Shown: positions 51,381 through 58,900 of the stretch, piece after piece
Position numbering within the stretch: position 1 is the stretch's first letter
Layout of the letters: each line of letters begins with the position of its first letter
Source of the DNA: CAIXSC01 sp046349915
GTDB lineage: Bacteria; Planctomycetota; Planctomycetia; Pirellulales; Pirellulaceae
Assembly: GCA_046349915.1 (NCBI GenBank)
Contig: JAXMBL010000004.1
Span: 248,001 to 312,000, forward strand
Length of the DNA stretch: 64,000 nucleotides
Direction: 5' to 3'
Notes under the pieces: model-generated
Told to the model about the DNA's origin: nothing
The model's database searches: none
What the model saw: only the letters and a program-made list of their open reading frames with translations
Made by a program: the position numbers and the translations under genes

Positions 51381-52918
51381 GACAGTTCAGGCCTCCGCTG
51401 ATGCCAGTCAGTCACGCGCTGGAACCGATGAGCCGCATGGAGCAGACGCTCTTCCTGGAAAGGAGGCGCCTGAAGCTGCAAGCCGATCGGCAGGCCGCTA
51501 GCGGTCATGCCGCACGGAAGAGAAATGCCTGGGACGCCCGCGAGATTCGCTGTCACGGTATACAGGTCCTCGAGGTACATCGAAAGCGGATCACCCACCT
51601 TTTCACCAAGGCGGAACGCAGGCGTGGGAGTCGTCGGGCCAACGATCAGGTCGACTTCCTGGAACACAGCGTCATAGTCGTTGCGAATCAACCGCCTCAC
51701 CTGCAATGCCTTCACGTAATAGGCATCGTAATAGCCGGCGCTTAACGCGTAGGCGCCCAGCATGATCCGTCGCTTGACCTCGCGACCAAATCCCTCGGCG
51801 CGAGTCTGTCGATACAGTCGCACGAGTGGTGAATCGACTGCGTTCGCAGCAGCCTCTCCCCCACGCTCCATGGCCGCTCGGCGTTCGACTTCCAATTCGG
51901 CCAACATGGCCTTTTCGTCGGTTCGATAGCCGTAATGGACGCCGTCGTACCGAGCTAAATTGCTGGACGCCTCACAAGGGGCAATGATGTAATACGTCGC
52001 GATCCCATAGCGACTGTTGGGAAGCGAAACAGTCTTCAGCTTCGCGCCCAACGACTCGTAGACTCGCAGCGATTCGCGAACAGCCGCCTCGATTTCGCCG
52101 TCCAAGCCTTTATCGAAGTGTTCTTGCACGACGCCTAAGGTAAGCCCTTCGAGTGGGCGATCCAGATTGGCCGAGTAAACTGGAGTGGGGACATTCGCGG
52201 AGGTGGAATCGAGTGGATCGTGGCCCGCCATGCCTTCAAGCAAGATGGCTACATCCTCGGCCGTGCGTCCCATCGGTCCCGCTTGGTCAAGACTGCTGGC
52301 GAAGGCGATCAACCCATAACGACTCACTCGCCCGTAGGTCGGCTTGAGACCCGTGATGCCGCAAAGGGCCGCTGGCTGACGAATTGATCCGCCGGTGTCG
52401 GTGCCCACCGACCACGGCGCCATCGAAGCAGCCACGCAAGCCGCTGATCCGCCGCTAGATCCGCCAGGAATTCGCTCCAAATCCCAGGGATTGCGAGTGG
52501 GCTGAAATGCCGAATTCTCGGTCGATCCGCCCATGGCGAACTCATCGAGATTCACCTTGCCAAGGATGACCGCGTCGGCCGCCTTCAGTCGAGCGACCAC
52601 GGTTGCGTCGTACGGGGGAATATAGTGCTCAAGCATCCGGGAACCACAAGTGGTTGCCTGTCCCTCGGTGCAGAGAATGTCCTTGAGCGCAATGGGGATT
52701 CCTGCCAGAACACCGACGGGCTGGCCCGCGGCGCGACGACGGTCGATATCGGCCGCTCGATCCAATGCTGAGTCGGCAAACACCGAAAGATAAGCGCCAA
52801 CTCGCGAATCAACTTGCTGAATTCGCTCAAGATAGGCCTGCGTGAGTTCCACGGAGGAAATCCGGCCGGCCACCAGATCCCGCCGGAGTTGCGCCGCCGA
52901 CGCGTGGATCAGGGACAT
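51377..52918 (-). CDS. gatA: Aspartyl/glutamyl-tRNA amidotransferase subunit A
   Basis: About 513 residues. The ATG at 52918 (MSLIHASAAQ) follows GAGAGGAG and starts 11 bases after gatC; a 52963 start would run into gatC. Amidase signature: catalytic Lys in PIALKDILCT, cis-Ser and nucleophile Ser in GGSSGGSAACVAA / GTDTGGSIRQPAALCG, then GLKPTYGRVSRYGLIAFASS. It generates ammonia from glutamine for tRNA amidation. Adjacent, nearly overlapping gat genes indicate one transcript. Confidence 0.96.
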   Translation of the reverse strand: MSLIHASAAQLRRDLVAGRISSVELTQAYLERIQQVDSRVGAYLSVFADSALDRAADIDRRRAAGQPVGVLAGIPIALKDILCTEGQATTCGSRMLEHYIPPYDATVVARLKAADAVILGKVNLDEFAMGGSTENSAFQPTRNPWDLERIPGGSSGGSAACVAASMAPWSVGTDTGGSIRQPAALCGITGLKPTYGRVSRYGLIAFASSLDQAGPMGRTAEDVAILLEGMAGHDPLDSTSANVPTPVYSANLDRPLEGLTLGVVQEHFDKGLDGEIEAAVRESLRVYESLGAKLKTVSLPNSRYGIATYYIIAPCEASSNLARYDGVHYGYRTDEKAMLAELEVERRAAMERGGEAAANAVDSPLVRLYRQTRAEGFGREVKRRIMLGAYALSAGYYDAYYVKALQVRRLIRNDYDAVFQEVDLIVGPTTPTPAFRLGEKVGDPLSMYLEDLYTVTANLAGVPGISLPCGMTASGLPIGLQLQAPPFQEERLLHAAHRFQRVTDWHQRRPELS

Positions 52919-52929
52919 CGCGACTCCTC

Positions 52930-53220
52930 TCATTCGCCCAAAACCGCTGGCACTCGATAGCACTCGCCGTCCCGCTTCGGGGCGTTCGCCAACGCCAACT
53001 CGCGATCCAAACTGGGACGGACTACGTCGTCCGCAAAGACGTTGGTGACGTCCAAGGCATGTGCCAACGGAGCCACTCCGGACGTGTCGAGCGCCTTCAA
53101 CTGCTCGACAAAATGCACAATCTGGCCCAACTCGTCAGTAAGCCGAGCCAGTTCGTCGTCCGTCAACCTCAATCGCGCCAACAACGAAACTTTTTCGACG
53201 TCGGCTCGGGTGAGTGACAT
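52930..53220 (-). CDS. gatC: Aspartyl/glutamyl-tRNA amidotransferase subunit C
   Basis: 96 residues, the usual size. It contains VEKVSLLARLRLTDDELARL, LGQIVHFVEQLKALDTSG and the tail LRPSxD-like VVRPSLDRE. GatC wraps around the GatA-GatB interface and stabilises the complex. It starts 2 bases after the rpmB stop and ends 11 bases before gatA. Confidence 0.95.
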   Translation of the reverse strand: MSLTRADVEKVSLLARLRLTDDELARLTDELGQIVHFVEQLKALDTSGVAPLAHALDVTNVFADDVVRPSLDRELALANAPKRDGECYRVPAVLGE

Positions 53221-53222
53221 GA

Positions 53223-53663
53223 TCAGGCCTTCGACTTCGACGACTTCTTGTCGCTAGAGCTCTTGGCACTGGCACCCTTGGCACTGGCACCCTTGGCACT
53301 GGCGCTCTTGCCGCCCGCACTCTTTGTTGCTGCGCCCTGAGCCGCTCCCTTGCCCGCTGCGGCCTTGGGTGCGGTCGGAGCCAATTTGTCCTTGGCCTTT
53401 TCCGTCGGTCCCAGCTTGAAAGGCTTGTGCTTAACCGTCTTACGGACAAACCCGCTGCGGATGCAGCTGGTGCAAACCAACATCGAACGACTCGATCCAT
53501 CCGGCAATGCCGCGCGAATCGTCTGCAAATTCGGCTTGAACTTGCGACGGCTAATGCCAGTTACCTTCGTACCCACACCGCCCAGGTACTTCGCCTTACC
53601 GCGCGTCTCCACCTGGTTTCCCATCGACGCGGTCTTGCCGCACACTTCACATGCCCGGGCCAT
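53223..53663 (-). CDS. rpmB: Ribosomal protein bL28 with long basic tail
   Basis: About 146 residues from the ATG beginning MARACEVCGK, with GAGG 6 bases upstream; the frame from 53708 adds an unsupported leader. Residues 1-80 are standard bL28: zinc pairs CEVC and CTSC, GNQVETRG, ISRRKFKPNLQTIRA. Residues 85-146 form an extra Lys/Ala/Ser/Gly tail with repeated KGASA units, resembling histone H1-like or DNA/RNA-binding tails. Usual bL28 ends near 60-95 residues. It heads the rpmB-gatCAB-bioA run and has a good promoter upstream. Confidence 0.9.
   Translation of the reverse strand: MARACEVCGKTASMGNQVETRGKAKYLGGVGTKVTGISRRKFKPNLQTIRAALPDGSSRSMLVCTSCIRSGFVRKTVKHKPFKLGPTEKAKDKLAPTAPKAAAGKGAAQGAATKSAGGKSASAKGASAKGASAKSSSDKKSSKSKA
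53265..53309. repeat. 15-bp tandem repeat in rpmB tail
   Basis: Three tandem units of GGCACTGGCACCCTT, the third slightly changed (GGCACTGGCGCTCTT). They encode, on the minus strand, the KGASA repeats of the bL28 C-terminal tail. In-frame 15-base units allow the tail length to vary by slippage without frameshift. Confidence 0.85.
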
Positions 53664-54020
53664 GATCAACCTCGTTACTTTTCGCAGTTCTCTGTCAAAG
53701 AACCCCAAAGTATATCGAGAAGCGGAAATCTCGCAATGGCGTCCTGATGAGAGTTGCCAGGGTTCTTAGCAAGGCGACGTAAGTTACTTGGATTGTGTAG
53801 GTTGCGTGGCTTGACGGATGTCGAATCGTTGGGGCGGGCGGCCTGGGAATTCGCCGCCGCTTCGCTGTGCAGTCACCCCGCGCGTGTTCGCACTATCGAA
53901 GGGCTCCTTGGAAGTGATGCCCGTTGTCGCAATCGTCCACGGCTTGCGGTACCATGCGCTCGCATCCATTTTCCCCTCCCGCCTCGACCTTGGAACCGAC
54001 AATCCCGTCGGTCCCCCACC
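53664..54020. other. Divergent intergenic region rpmB / TlpA-like gene
   Basis: 357 bases without a supported gene; the plus-strand frame running through it (53754-54020) reads as an Arg-rich leader with no match to the exported protein that follows. It contains the rpmB promoter, annotated separately. I found no clear promoter for the rightward gene. Confidence 0.5.
53709..53736 (-). promoter_or_regulatory. Sigma-70-like promoter of the rpmB-gat operon
   Basis: Reading on the minus strand: -35 TTGCGA (53736-53731), 16-base spacer, -10 TATACT (53714-53709). The -10 lies about 46 bases before the rpmB ATG. Spacing and hexamers fit a housekeeping promoter, appropriate for a ribosomal-protein operon. 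Confidence 0.6.
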
Positions 54021-55379
54021 ATGAACACGACCGCCGCAATCCTTGTCGCCTGCCTTGCGCTAATGGCTGATCCCCTTCCGTCGCCTCAGTCGGGTACTCT
54101 GATTTCCATCAAGGGAACGATGACTGCGGTCCGGGGAGAAAGCGACGGGACGAAGTCGTTCGAGCTGAACGTGCTGCTCGATCAGGTCACCCCGAAAGGC
54201 GCCGTGGCCTACTGGACGCTCGACGAACAAGGACATGGAGGTTGGACTTGGCCCAGTCGGTTCGGACGCCTAGATCTTGATTCATCATGGCGCCCCAGCG
54301 AAGGAAACGCCCTACCGACGCTGTTGTACGATCGAGGTGATGGGAAGAGTCAGGTTTCGATCGTCCTGCCTCTGCTCGCGGCCGACAACAAGTCGCTGTC
54401 TAAGGACGTTGCTTGGGAATCCGGCAAGCTGGAACATCGGGTGCTGGGCGTCGAAAAGCGAGCAGAGCGGGAGTCATGGAAGGTGGAGGTGCGCACGGCC
54501 TACGGTGTGAAGAGAACAGCTTGGGTCGCGCTGGATTCTCCCCTGGTGTTGTCGCTGCGCGAGCGAGTTTTTATTGGCCAAGGCCAGGAGCATGAGCTGC
54601 GGAGCGAGTTGGTTGGCTCGCGACAACTCTCGCTCGCGGAACTCGAAGCCACTCGAAGTGGATTTGAGGCTCTGTTGGATCTCCGTCAAAAGCTGAACTA
54701 CGAGCCGCGCGAGAATGCACCACAGTGGAATGAAAAACAATTGGCGACGCTGAAGGCTGACGAGGGTTTGTCCGCGAAACTCGGTGAAGTAAAGTTGCTA
54801 GCCCATCTGGCTCGCGCCCTGGATCAAGACGTCCGATCCCAGAAAGGTCGCTCGGGGGCGGTGGCCTCCTTACGAGACAAGGCCGTCGGACAGTCAGCGC
54901 CGGCCAATTGGAAGCTCGAGGGCACGAGTGGCGCGGCGCTCAACCGCGATGATCTCGTGGGCAAAGTGACGATCTTGCACTTCTGGGAATACCGCGACAC
55001 ACCGCTGGAGGAGCCTTACGGACAAGTCGGATTTCTTGACTTTTTGCACCGACAACGCCAGAAGGCTGGCGTCGCGGTTTACGGTGTGTCGGTGTTCGAG
55101 GCGCTCGACGGCGATGCGGGAGCTCGGCGACGAGCGATGCAGGCCGCCGGTCGACTCAAGTCGTTCATGAACCTCAGTTACCCGCTGCTCGTCGACGACG
55201 GCGCCGTGCTCAAGAAGTTTGGCGATCCGCGAGCGACAGGCGCCAAGTTGCCGCTGTGGATCGTGATCGACCCCGCGGGAAAAGTCGTCGAGTATCACGC
55301 GGGGCACTACGAGGTCCAGCGAGATCGGGGTCTTGAGGCGTTGGATGCCGCGGTCACGAAGGCTTTGGGAAAGCCCTAG
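54021..55379 (+). CDS. Exported TlpA/redoxin-like protein lacking CxxC
   Basis: About 452 residues from the ATG at 54021, which opens a signal-like segment (NTTAAILVACLALM). The N-terminal 300 residues form an unknown domain (SIKGTMTAVRGESDGTKSFE, AYGVKRTAWVALDSPLVLSL). The C-terminal 150 are a TlpA/AhpC-type thioredoxin fold: DDLVGKVTILHFWEYRDTPL, VAVYGVSVFEAL, YPLLVDDGAVLKKFG and LPLWIVIDPAGKVVEYHAG. Where TlpA has WCxPC, this protein has YRDTPLEE, so disulfide chemistry is lost. A minus-strand gene overlaps the last 26 bases. Confidence 0.75.
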   Translation: MNTTAAILVACLALMADPLPSPQSGTLISIKGTMTAVRGESDGTKSFELNVLLDQVTPKGAVAYWTLDEQGHGGWTWPSRFGRLDLDSSWRPSEGNALPTLLYDRGDGKSQVSIVLPLLAADNKSLSKDVAWESGKLEHRVLGVEKRAERESWKVEVRTAYGVKRTAWVALDSPLVLSLRERVFIGQGQEHELRSELVGSRQLSLAELEATRSGFEALLDLRQKLNYEPRENAPQWNEKQLATLKADEGLSAKLGEVKLLAHLARALDQDVRSQKGRSGAVASLRDKAVGQSAPANWKLEGTSGAALNRDDLVGKVTILHFWEYRDTPLEEPYGQVGFLDFLHRQRQKAGVAVYGVSVFEALDGDAGARRRAMQAAGRLKSFMNLSYPLLVDDGAVLKKFGDPRATGAKLPLWIVIDPAGKVVEYHAGHYEVQRDRGLEALDAAVTKALGKP

Positions 55380-56163
55380 TGATGGCCAGCACATCGGGCA
55401 GCACAATGCCGTTCGTGGCAATTCCTTCGCCACCACGAATGGTCGCCTCGCCCCGCCAATCGGTATAGGTGCCGCCCGCTTCCTCCAACACGGGAAGCAA
55501 TGCGGCGGCATCCCAAACGTTCATGATCGGATCGACCATGACCTCGGCCCGACCGGTGGCGACCAAGAGATAGCCATATCCGTCGCCCCAGGTGCGCGTA
55601 ATGTAGGCTTTCGATTGCAGGCGTTCGAAAACCTCCTTGGCCCCGCGCTTGGCGAACGAATCAACTTGCGAGGTCAGAAAAAGTCCGTCCGCTAGCTGGC
55701 GACGGGAGACCCTGGCGGGACGCGGTGATTCCGCGCCCCGGAAGTGAAAAGCGCCCCCGCCTCGCGCGGCATACGCTCCTTCGTCCAACGCCGGGATGTA
55801 GATGACGCCCAGCGAACTGACATCGTCCCGTTCGAGTCCCACCAGAGTGCTGTAGATGGGCACTCCGCTGATGAACGACTTGGTGCCGTCGATCGGGTCG
55901 AGAATCCAGCGAAAACCGCTGCCGCCCGTCGATTCCCCCAGTTCCTCGCCGACAATTGCGTCGTTGGGAAACCAGTCGGCGATGCGTTCGCGCATCAGAC
56001 GTTCGGCCTCCCGATCCGCGATCGTGACCGGGGAATCGTCCGATTTTCTTTCGACGTTCAACTCTTCCCGCTGGAAGTGACCCAGCGTCGCACGCCCGGC
56101 TAGTCGAGCCATTTCAACGGCTCGCTCTAGCCGAATCGAAACCTCGCGATCAACAGTCGCCAT
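55354..56163 (-). CDS. hisN: Inositol-monophosphatase family phosphatase, likely histidinol phosphatase
   Basis: About 269 residues from the ATG (MATVDREVS) with AGGAG upstream; a 56205 start would overlap the upstream gene. Metal and phosphate motifs: SPVTIADREAERLM, IVGEELGES, the signature WILDPIDGTKSFISGVP, and VDPIMNVWDAAALLPVLEEA. IDGTKSF and the DPIMNVWD ending resemble HisN-type histidinol-phosphatases more than SuhB or CysQ, but substrate preference cannot be fixed by eye. Convergent overlap of 26 bases with the TlpA-like gene. It starts 14 bases after the sugar dehydrogenase stop. Confidence 0.8.
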   Translation of the reverse strand: MATVDREVSIRLERAVEMARLAGRATLGHFQREELNVERKSDDSPVTIADREAERLMRERIADWFPNDAIVGEELGESTGGSGFRWILDPIDGTKSFISGVPIYSTLVGLERDDVSSLGVIYIPALDEGAYAARGGGAFHFRGAESPRPARVSRRQLADGLFLTSQVDSFAKRGAKEVFERLQSKAYITRTWGDGYGYLLVATGRAEVMVDPIMNVWDAAALLPVLEEAGGTYTDWRGEATIRGGEGIATNGIVLPDVLAITRAFPKPS

Positions 56164-56176
56164 GACGGAAGTACTC

Positions 56177-57424
56177 CTACTTACCGACGGTCCAGATTTG
56201 GCCAAAGGAGTCGGTCAGATAGACTTCGCCCTCGGCGTCCGCTCCAAACGCGATGATGGGCATCTTGGTTTCTTGGATCGAGTAATTCGCGATGACCTTG
56301 CGAGCCTTCTCGTCGTACTTCAGCGCCCAGATTTTGCCGCTGACGTAGTCCGCATAGAGGTAGCAACCCTGGAGTTCGGGCCACTTCTTGCCGCGGTAGA
56401 CCAGTCCCCCCGTGATCGATTTGCCGATGTCGTGGTGGTATTCCCAAATCGGCTCGATCAAGTCAGGGCGAGGGTCGGAGCCGTCTTTGAACTTGTGCAT
56501 GGCTTCTCGTAGTTTCCAGCCGTAGTTTCCGCCTTTGACAACGAGATCAATCTCTTCCCAGAGGTCTTGGCCGACATCGGCGGCCCACAACGTGCCCGTG
56601 GCCGTGTCGAACGCCATGCCCCAAACATTGCGGAAGCCGTAAGCGTAGATCTCGGGCCGGGCCTTTGGGTTACCGACAAATGGATTGTCCTTGGGAATCG
56701 CGTAGTTCTTGCCGGCGTCTTTCTTCTCGATGTCGATGCGGAGGATCGAGCCCAACAAGGTTTCGAGGTTTTGGCCGTTGCCTTGTGGGTCGTCCTTGAA
56801 GCCGCCGTCTCCCAACGCAATGTAGAGATAGCCATCGGGGCCAATCGCGAGACCGCCGCCATTGTGGTTCCAGAAGGGCTGAGGGATACGCATCAGCTCT
56901 TCTTCGGACTTGGGATCGGCCTTCGTCAGATCCCCTTTCATCGTGCGGAACCGCGAAACGACCGAGACGTGGGGAGTGTCTCGAGTGGTGTAGTACAAGA
57001 AGAACTGACCATTTTCCTTGAACTTAGGATGGAAAACGAATCCGAGGAGCCCTTCCTCGTTTTCCTTGTCCTTGTACATCACCTTATCTTCCAGATCGAG
57101 GAACGTGGCAACCTGATCTTCCTTCAAGTTCGGATCGTTCGGGAAAACGTGGATCGTGCCCAATTGCGAAGCGACGAACACTCGCTGGGAACCATCGTTC
57201 GCGTGCGTCAGAACGATCGGGCGTCGAAAACGCAAATTCTCGAAGGCTCGCACCTGTTTCAGAGGAAGCGGGGTATCGGGAAGTGGTTGCAGAGCGACCT
57301 TGGTCGTTCCCGCCTCGGCTTTTTTCGCGGCGGCTTGGTCCTGCGCTTCCAGGGCGCGGGTCGCGGCCCAGGTTCCCAGGAACAGACTGAAGATGCTGAA
57401 GAAACGGACGACACCGCGTCTCAT
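56177..57424 (-). CDS. Exported PQQ-dependent sugar dehydrogenase-like protein
   Basis: About 415 residues. The ATG at 57424 has GAGG upstream; 57439 gives five more residues. The signal segment is VRFFSIFSLFLGTWAATRAL. The six-bladed glucose/sorbosone dehydrogenase fold shows RFRRPIVLTHANDGSQRVFV, EEGLLGFVFHPKFKENGQFF, WNHNGGGLAIGPDGYLYIAL-GDGG, NPFVGNPKARPEIYAYGFRN and ITGGLVYRGKKWPELQGCYL. Conserved His/Asp positions fit PQQ and calcium binding. Periplasmic oxidation of a sugar is likely; the substrate is unknown. It is followed by the phosphatase gene on the same strand. Confidence 0.88.
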   Translation of the reverse strand: MRRGVVRFFSIFSLFLGTWAATRALEAQDQAAAKKAEAGTTKVALQPLPDTPLPLKQVRAFENLRFRRPIVLTHANDGSQRVFVASQLGTIHVFPNDPNLKEDQVATFLDLEDKVMYKDKENEEGLLGFVFHPKFKENGQFFLYYTTRDTPHVSVVSRFRTMKGDLTKADPKSEEELMRIPQPFWNHNGGGLAIGPDGYLYIALGDGGFKDDPQGNGQNLETLLGSILRIDIEKKDAGKNYAIPKDNPFVGNPKARPEIYAYGFRNVWGMAFDTATGTLWAADVGQDLWEEIDLVVKGGNYGWKLREAMHKFKDGSDPRPDLIEPIWEYHHDIGKSITGGLVYRGKKWPELQGCYLYADYVSGKIWALKYDEKARKVIANYSIQETKMPIIAFGADAEGEVYLTDSFGQIWTVGK

Positions 57425-57496
57425 AGGGGCAAGCCTCATTAATGCGTTGAACTCGAAAACGGCTAGTACCGCATCGTAGCGAGCCAGTTGGCGCGC

Positions 57497-57532
57497 AAAA
57501 AGACCCCGGCGTCGTTCAACAACGCCGGGGTC
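57497..57532 (-). terminator. Intrinsic terminator of the FKBP gene
   Basis: Stem GACCCCGGCGT (57502-57512) pairs perfectly with ACGCCGGGGTC (57522-57532) around a 9-base loop. On the minus strand it is followed by five T (57501-57497). It lies 45 bases after the FKBP stop and ahead of the sugar dehydrogenase gene, so it separates those two transcripts. Confidence 0.85.
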
Positions 57533-57576
57533 GAGGTGACATCTGTTCTTACGGGCAGAACGATATTTGACCGTAG

Positions 57577-58590
57577 TTACTTGATTTGGCGCGGGAGCGT
57601 ACCTTGCCCAACCGGCGTGGCGGCCGCCGGCGCCGCGATCTCCAGCAGTTCCAGGTCAAACACCAACACCGCATTCGGTGGTACAGGACCGAAGCCCTCA
57701 GAGCCGTAAGCGAGTTCCGAGGGGACGTAGAGTCGCCACTTGTCGCCAGCTCGCATCAATTGCAACGCTTCGGTCCAGCCAGCGATCGCGCTGGTGACCT
57801 CAATCACCACCGGCTGGTCGCCCTGAGTGGTGTCAAAGACGGTGCCATCCAAAAGCGTGCCGTGATAGTGAGCCTTGATCGTGTCGGAGGCCTTGGCGGT
57901 CGCCTTTCCGGCGCCCGCCTTGATCACCTCATACTGCAAACCCGTGGCAGTGGTGCGGACGCCCTTCTTCTTCTTGTTTTCCGCCAGGAAGGCAGCCGCG
58001 TCCTGCTTATTCTTCTCCGAGACTTGCTTGAATCGTTCCTGGGCGCGAGCCTGCATTTCCTTGTCGAACGCTTCCGCGGCCGCTCGCAGCTGCTGCTCGG
58101 AATACCGGGGCTTCGCACCCGCGAAACCATCCTTCATGCCCTGAATCAGTTGGTCGATGTTCACCGTCGTGCCGTCCGCTTGGAAACGAGCGGCCATGTC
58201 GAGCCCGATGGCGTAACTGGCATAGTCACGAGCGGTCAATCCGCCAGCTCCTAAGCCTCCGCCCGCAGCAGGTGCGGTCGAGGACGTCCCTACAGCCGGC
58301 CTCGCCGCCGATGATCCCGGCGCCGGTGCGGTGGCTCCCAAACCACTCGAAGGGCGAGTTGCGCTGGGAGCGCCTGTTCCCGAATTGGCTGTTCCCGAAT
58401 TGGCTGTGCCAGCGGGTCGAGTGCCCGTGGTCGCCGGTGCGGATGTGGAAGTACCGTTTGAACGCAGTCCCGACGATGGCGGCAGGGCGCCCGGCCGCGT
58501 TGACCCGCTCGACGACGGGAGTTTCGTCTGCGCCGACAAGACACCGGCGCTCATGCAAAGTCCAAACACGACGAGTCCGTGCCACTTCAT
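57577..58590 (-). CDS. Exported FKBP-type peptidyl-prolyl isomerase
   Basis: About 337 residues. The ATG at 58590 has AAGGA six bases upstream and opens a signal peptide (KWHGLVVFGLCMSAGVLSAQ); longer frames are unsupported. A Thr/Ala/Gly/Pro linker (about 25-125, with repeated GTANSGT units) precedes an FkpA-like helical dimerisation domain (ASYAIGLDMAARFQADGTTV; EQQLRAAAEAFDKEMQARAQ). The FKBP core follows: KAHYHGTLLDGTVFDTTQG, VIEVTSAIAGWTEALQLM, YVPSELAYGSEGFGPVPPNA. It is a periplasmic folding catalyst. It is monocistronic, with a strong terminator. Confidence 0.92.
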   Translation of the reverse strand: MKWHGLVVFGLCMSAGVLSAQTKLPSSSGSTRPGALPPSSGLRSNGTSTSAPATTGTRPAGTANSGTANSGTGAPSATRPSSGLGATAPAPGSSAARPAVGTSSTAPAAGGGLGAGGLTARDYASYAIGLDMAARFQADGTTVNIDQLIQGMKDGFAGAKPRYSEQQLRAAAEAFDKEMQARAQERFKQVSEKNKQDAAAFLAENKKKKGVRTTATGLQYEVIKAGAGKATAKASDTIKAHYHGTLLDGTVFDTTQGDQPVVIEVTSAIAGWTEALQLMRAGDKWRLYVPSELAYGSEGFGPVPPNAVLVFDLELLEIAAPAAATPVGQGTLPRQIK

Positions 58591-58900
58591 GAAGAATCCT
58601 TTCATCTGACAACTCGAAACTAATCGCCAAGCGGGCCGAGCATACCGAAACCATCCAAAACTGGCGATCCCGATTTTTTGCGAGAAAGGCAATTGGCGAC
58701 TTGCTGGCGGAATTTGCCGGTTATTCCGATGGAATCGGTTGAGACGATTGAGACTTATGGAGTGTTTGTGCCGAAAGACTAAGGGGCGCGCACCGAATGC
58801 GCTCACCGCGCAGGCGGTGCGTTAAGACAGGAAAATGGGGTGGTTTGCAGGGTCATCGCAAAGGCGATGGCGGACTCGAGGAAACCGGTTGAGTGGACGG
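58591..58900. other. Divergent intergenic region FKBP / TolC-like gene
   Basis: 310 bases between two divergent genes. It holds a 6-bp hairpin CACCGC-GCAG-GCGGTG (58804-58819) and AT-richer stretches, including CGATTTTTTGCG near 58671. I found no convincing promoter hexamers. Confidence 0.4.

Noticed and set aside
53754..54020. N-terminal extension of the TlpA-like protein
   Set aside because: Arg-rich leader with no domain; the ATG at 54021 opens a signal-like hydrophobic segment.
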